DNA of 6,939 nucleotides from an uncultured Clostridia bacterium (GTDB lineage Bacteria > Bacillota > Clostridia > Oscillospirales > Acutalibacteraceae), in NCBI GenBank assembly GCA_945868935.1, contig CAMBNE010000052.1, positions 1-6,939 of the forward strand, written 5' to 3'. The notes beneath the pieces are model-generated. The model made no database searches, was not told the DNA's origin, and saw only the letters and a program-made list of their open reading frames with translations. Made by a program: the position numbers and the translations under genes. Shown piece after piece: positions 5,734 through 6,939 of the stretch (positions are counted from its first letter, which is position 1; each line of letters begins with the position of its first letter).

Positions 5734-5762
5734 ATTATATCAAATAAAAAGCGGATTGTCAA
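5734..5762 (-). promoter_or_regulatory. consensus sigma-70/SigA promoter for the tRNA unit
   Basis: On the minus strand the sequence is TTGACA (5762-5757), a 17-nt spacer, then TATAAT (5739-5734), a perfect match to the housekeeping promoter. Transcription should start near 5727 and run leftward through the tRNA-like elements to the terminator at 5228-5200. The leader before the first tRNA-like element is about 105 nt. The -35 box lies in the 3' arm of the terminator hairpin of the upstream gene. Confidence 0.88.
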
Positions 5763-5794
5763 TTGCAATTTGTACTTTTTATTTAACAATCCGC
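5745..5794 (-). terminator. intrinsic terminator of the epimerase-LicD gene, overlapping the tRNA promoter
   Basis: On the minus strand GCGGATTGT (5794-5786) pairs perfectly with ACAATCCGC (5759-5751) across a 26-nt loop and is followed at once by TTTTTATTT (5750-5742). It lies 14 nt past the stop codon of the LicD gene. The loop is long for a terminator, but it contains further self-complementary sequence (AATTGCAATT). Confidence 0.7.
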
Positions 5795-5808
5795 AAGGAC
5801 ATTTAAAT

Positions 5809-6939
5809 TTATTTCTTGTGCGTAGAATTTATTTTAAATCCATCGTATTTGCCGATGTCGCAAAGTTTGATTTCGTGACAGCCAAGCCTTGTGCTAAGCG
5901 GTGCAAGCTCCATATAATCGCCGTATAAAAATGTCAGATATTTGTCATATTCCTTTGGAACAGGCAGTTCATATCCCTCAAAATCAAAATAAATAACTTC
6001 ATCAAGATATTCAATCGGAAAACTTCCGTTGTAAACATTTCGTCCCATTCCGTCGTACAGATATTTTGCGTTCTTTTTTCTTTTAAAGAAACTCAAAGTC
6101 TTGTTTTCAAGCCATAGACTGAATCTGATAGGGAATACAGCCTTGCAGAGATTTGTGATGAAAGACTGGATTTTACTGCCGTTTTCTGCCTTGCGGTTGT
6201 TCCATTTATTAAAAACGAGTGCACGTGTAAAAAGAGTCATTCCAAGGTGAATTTTCTGACCGAGCTTAGAATTTGCAGTTTTATCGTGGCAGAAAATATC
6301 AAACGCAAGACCGTTGTGCATATCCTTGTGTTCCTTTGCAAAGCCGGTAGCAAAGGTTGTATCGTTGAGCCTGAATTTTGCAAATTCATAAAAGCAGTTT
6401 TTGTCGTTTTTGTTTGTCTGGAATGTCATGGACGGCGGCATTTCGTCTGCTGCAATTGCGCAGAACTTATCGTAATCCTCACGCAGCATCATAATGTCAG
6501 CATCGTCGTCCCAAGGAATAAATCCGTGATGTCTGATTGCACCAAGCAGAGTTCCGCCGCCGAGAAAATATTTAATGTTGTGTTTTTTGCAAATTCTGTC
6601 AACTTCAAGAAGATAGGCAAGCAGAATTTCCTGAATTGAGCTGAGTCTGCCGTCGTGATTGTGAGGAAGAGCCATTGCGCTGTTGTCGGGCATTTTGCTC
6701 ATAACACACAGCTCAAGAGCCGTTTCAAGGTTAATGACGGGTGCACAGCCGTGCTCCGAAATCTTGTTGGCATTGATTGCACAGCCGTAAAAATCACCGT
6801 TTTCGGTAAGCTCGATATCGGCTTTTTCTCCGTAAATGTCGTGAAGAATCGCAGAAATCATACCCGTTGATGCAGTTGAATTTTCACCGCTGACATTGTA
6901 AATATCACCGTCAAGTACGGTAAGCGAGTAAATAATTTC
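5809..6939 (-). CDS. NAD-dependent epimerase/dehydratase (C-terminal end) fused to LicD-family phosphotransferase, 5'-truncated
   Basis: The frame is open from the window edge to TAA 5811-5809, giving 376 residues with no start needed. An ATG at 6861 exists, but homology-like sequence continues upstream of it, so I treat the gene as truncated. Residues 1 to about 85 read like the end of an extended-SDR sugar-nucleotide epimerase: GDIYNVSGENSTAS, then a Kx(2)EHGCAPVINLETALELCV tail that fits the usual 'K-x-x-x-L-G-W-x-P-x-x-x-L-E-E-G-L' ending. From about 99 the LicD domain follows, with LGGGTLLGAIRHHGFIPWDDDADI (about 126-149), AFDIF (212-216) and LYGDYMELAP near the end. The Asp-rich PWDDD motif is typical of the LicD/fukutin nucleotidyltransferase-like fold. 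LicD proteins transfer phosphocholine or related phospho-alcohols to surface glycans or teichoic acids. The acceptor is unknown. No membrane segments are visible. Confidence 0.82.
   Translation of the reverse strand, partial: EIIYSLTVLDGDIYNVSGENSTASTGMISAILHDIYGEKADIELTENGDFYGCAINANKISEHGCAPVINLETALELCVMSKMPDNSAMALPHNHDGRLSSIQEILLAYLLEVDRICKKHNIKYFLGGGTLLGAIRHHGFIPWDDDADIMMLREDYDKFCAIAADEMPPSMTFQTNKNDKNCFYEFAKFRLNDTTFATGFAKEHKDMHNGLAFDIFCHDKTANSKLGQKIHLGMTLFTRALVFNKWNNRKAENGSKIQSFITNLCKAVFPIRFSLWLENKTLSFFKRKKNAKYLYDGMGRNVYNGSFPIEYLDEVIYFDFEGYELPVPKEYDKYLTFLYGDYMELAPLSTRLGCHEIKLCDIGKYDGFKINSTHKK

Noticed and set aside
6247..6870. Plus-strand open frames of 130 and 71 codons opposite the LicD gene
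   Set aside because: They are antisense to a conserved-domain coding region and have no recognisable motifs.

Overview
The window looks like chromosome from a low-to-moderate GC Firmicute, probably a gut clostridium of the Oscillospiraceae/Ruminococcus type. This is an inference from the Firmicute-style gene families, the GGTGAT-type ribosome binding sites, the consensus TTGACA/TATAAT promoter and the general AT-richness. No species can be named from the sequence alone.

Positions 1-4924 (+ strand) hold one compact cluster for reductive pyrimidine breakdown. In order it has the 3' end of a dihydropyrimidinase/hydantoinase gene, a PreA-type dihydropyrimidine dehydrogenase, an M20-family N-carbamoyl amidohydrolase, a cytidylate-kinase-like P-loop protein, and a PucR-family regulator. 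The first three enzymes together would take uracil to dihydrouracil, then N-carbamoyl-beta-alanine, then beta-alanine + CO2 + NH3 (thymine to beta-aminoisobutyrate). Gaps are 4 to 22 nt, except for 73 nt with an RNA hairpin before the regulator. The PreA is longer than the E. coli protein. It carries an N-terminal cysteine-rich segment that resembles the one normally on the NAD(P)H-oxidising partner PreT, while no flavin/NAD(P)H subunit is visible in the window.

Positions 4925-5199 contain no convincing gene, only a perfect 10-bp hairpin and a stop-interrupted reading frame that may be a relic.

Positions 5200-5762 form a minus-strand tRNA unit, read from right to left. It has a perfect-consensus promoter, a leader, a truncated tRNA-Leu-like element closed by its own 9-bp stem, an intact tRNA-Leu(CAG) with encoded CCA, a 13-bp perfect hairpin, an aberrant tRNA with a defective anticodon loop and acceptor tip, and an intrinsic terminator that faces the end of the pyrimidine operon. 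The promoter overlaps the terminator of the next gene.

Positions 5809-6939 (- strand) hold the 3' part of a gene that runs off the window. It encodes what looks like the tail of an NAD-dependent sugar epimerase/dehydratase fused to a LicD-type phosphotransferase domain, suggesting cell-surface glycan or teichoic-acid decoration.

The least conventional parts are the two non-canonical tRNA-like elements, the promoter/terminator overlap, the epimerase-LicD fusion and the PreA domain layout.
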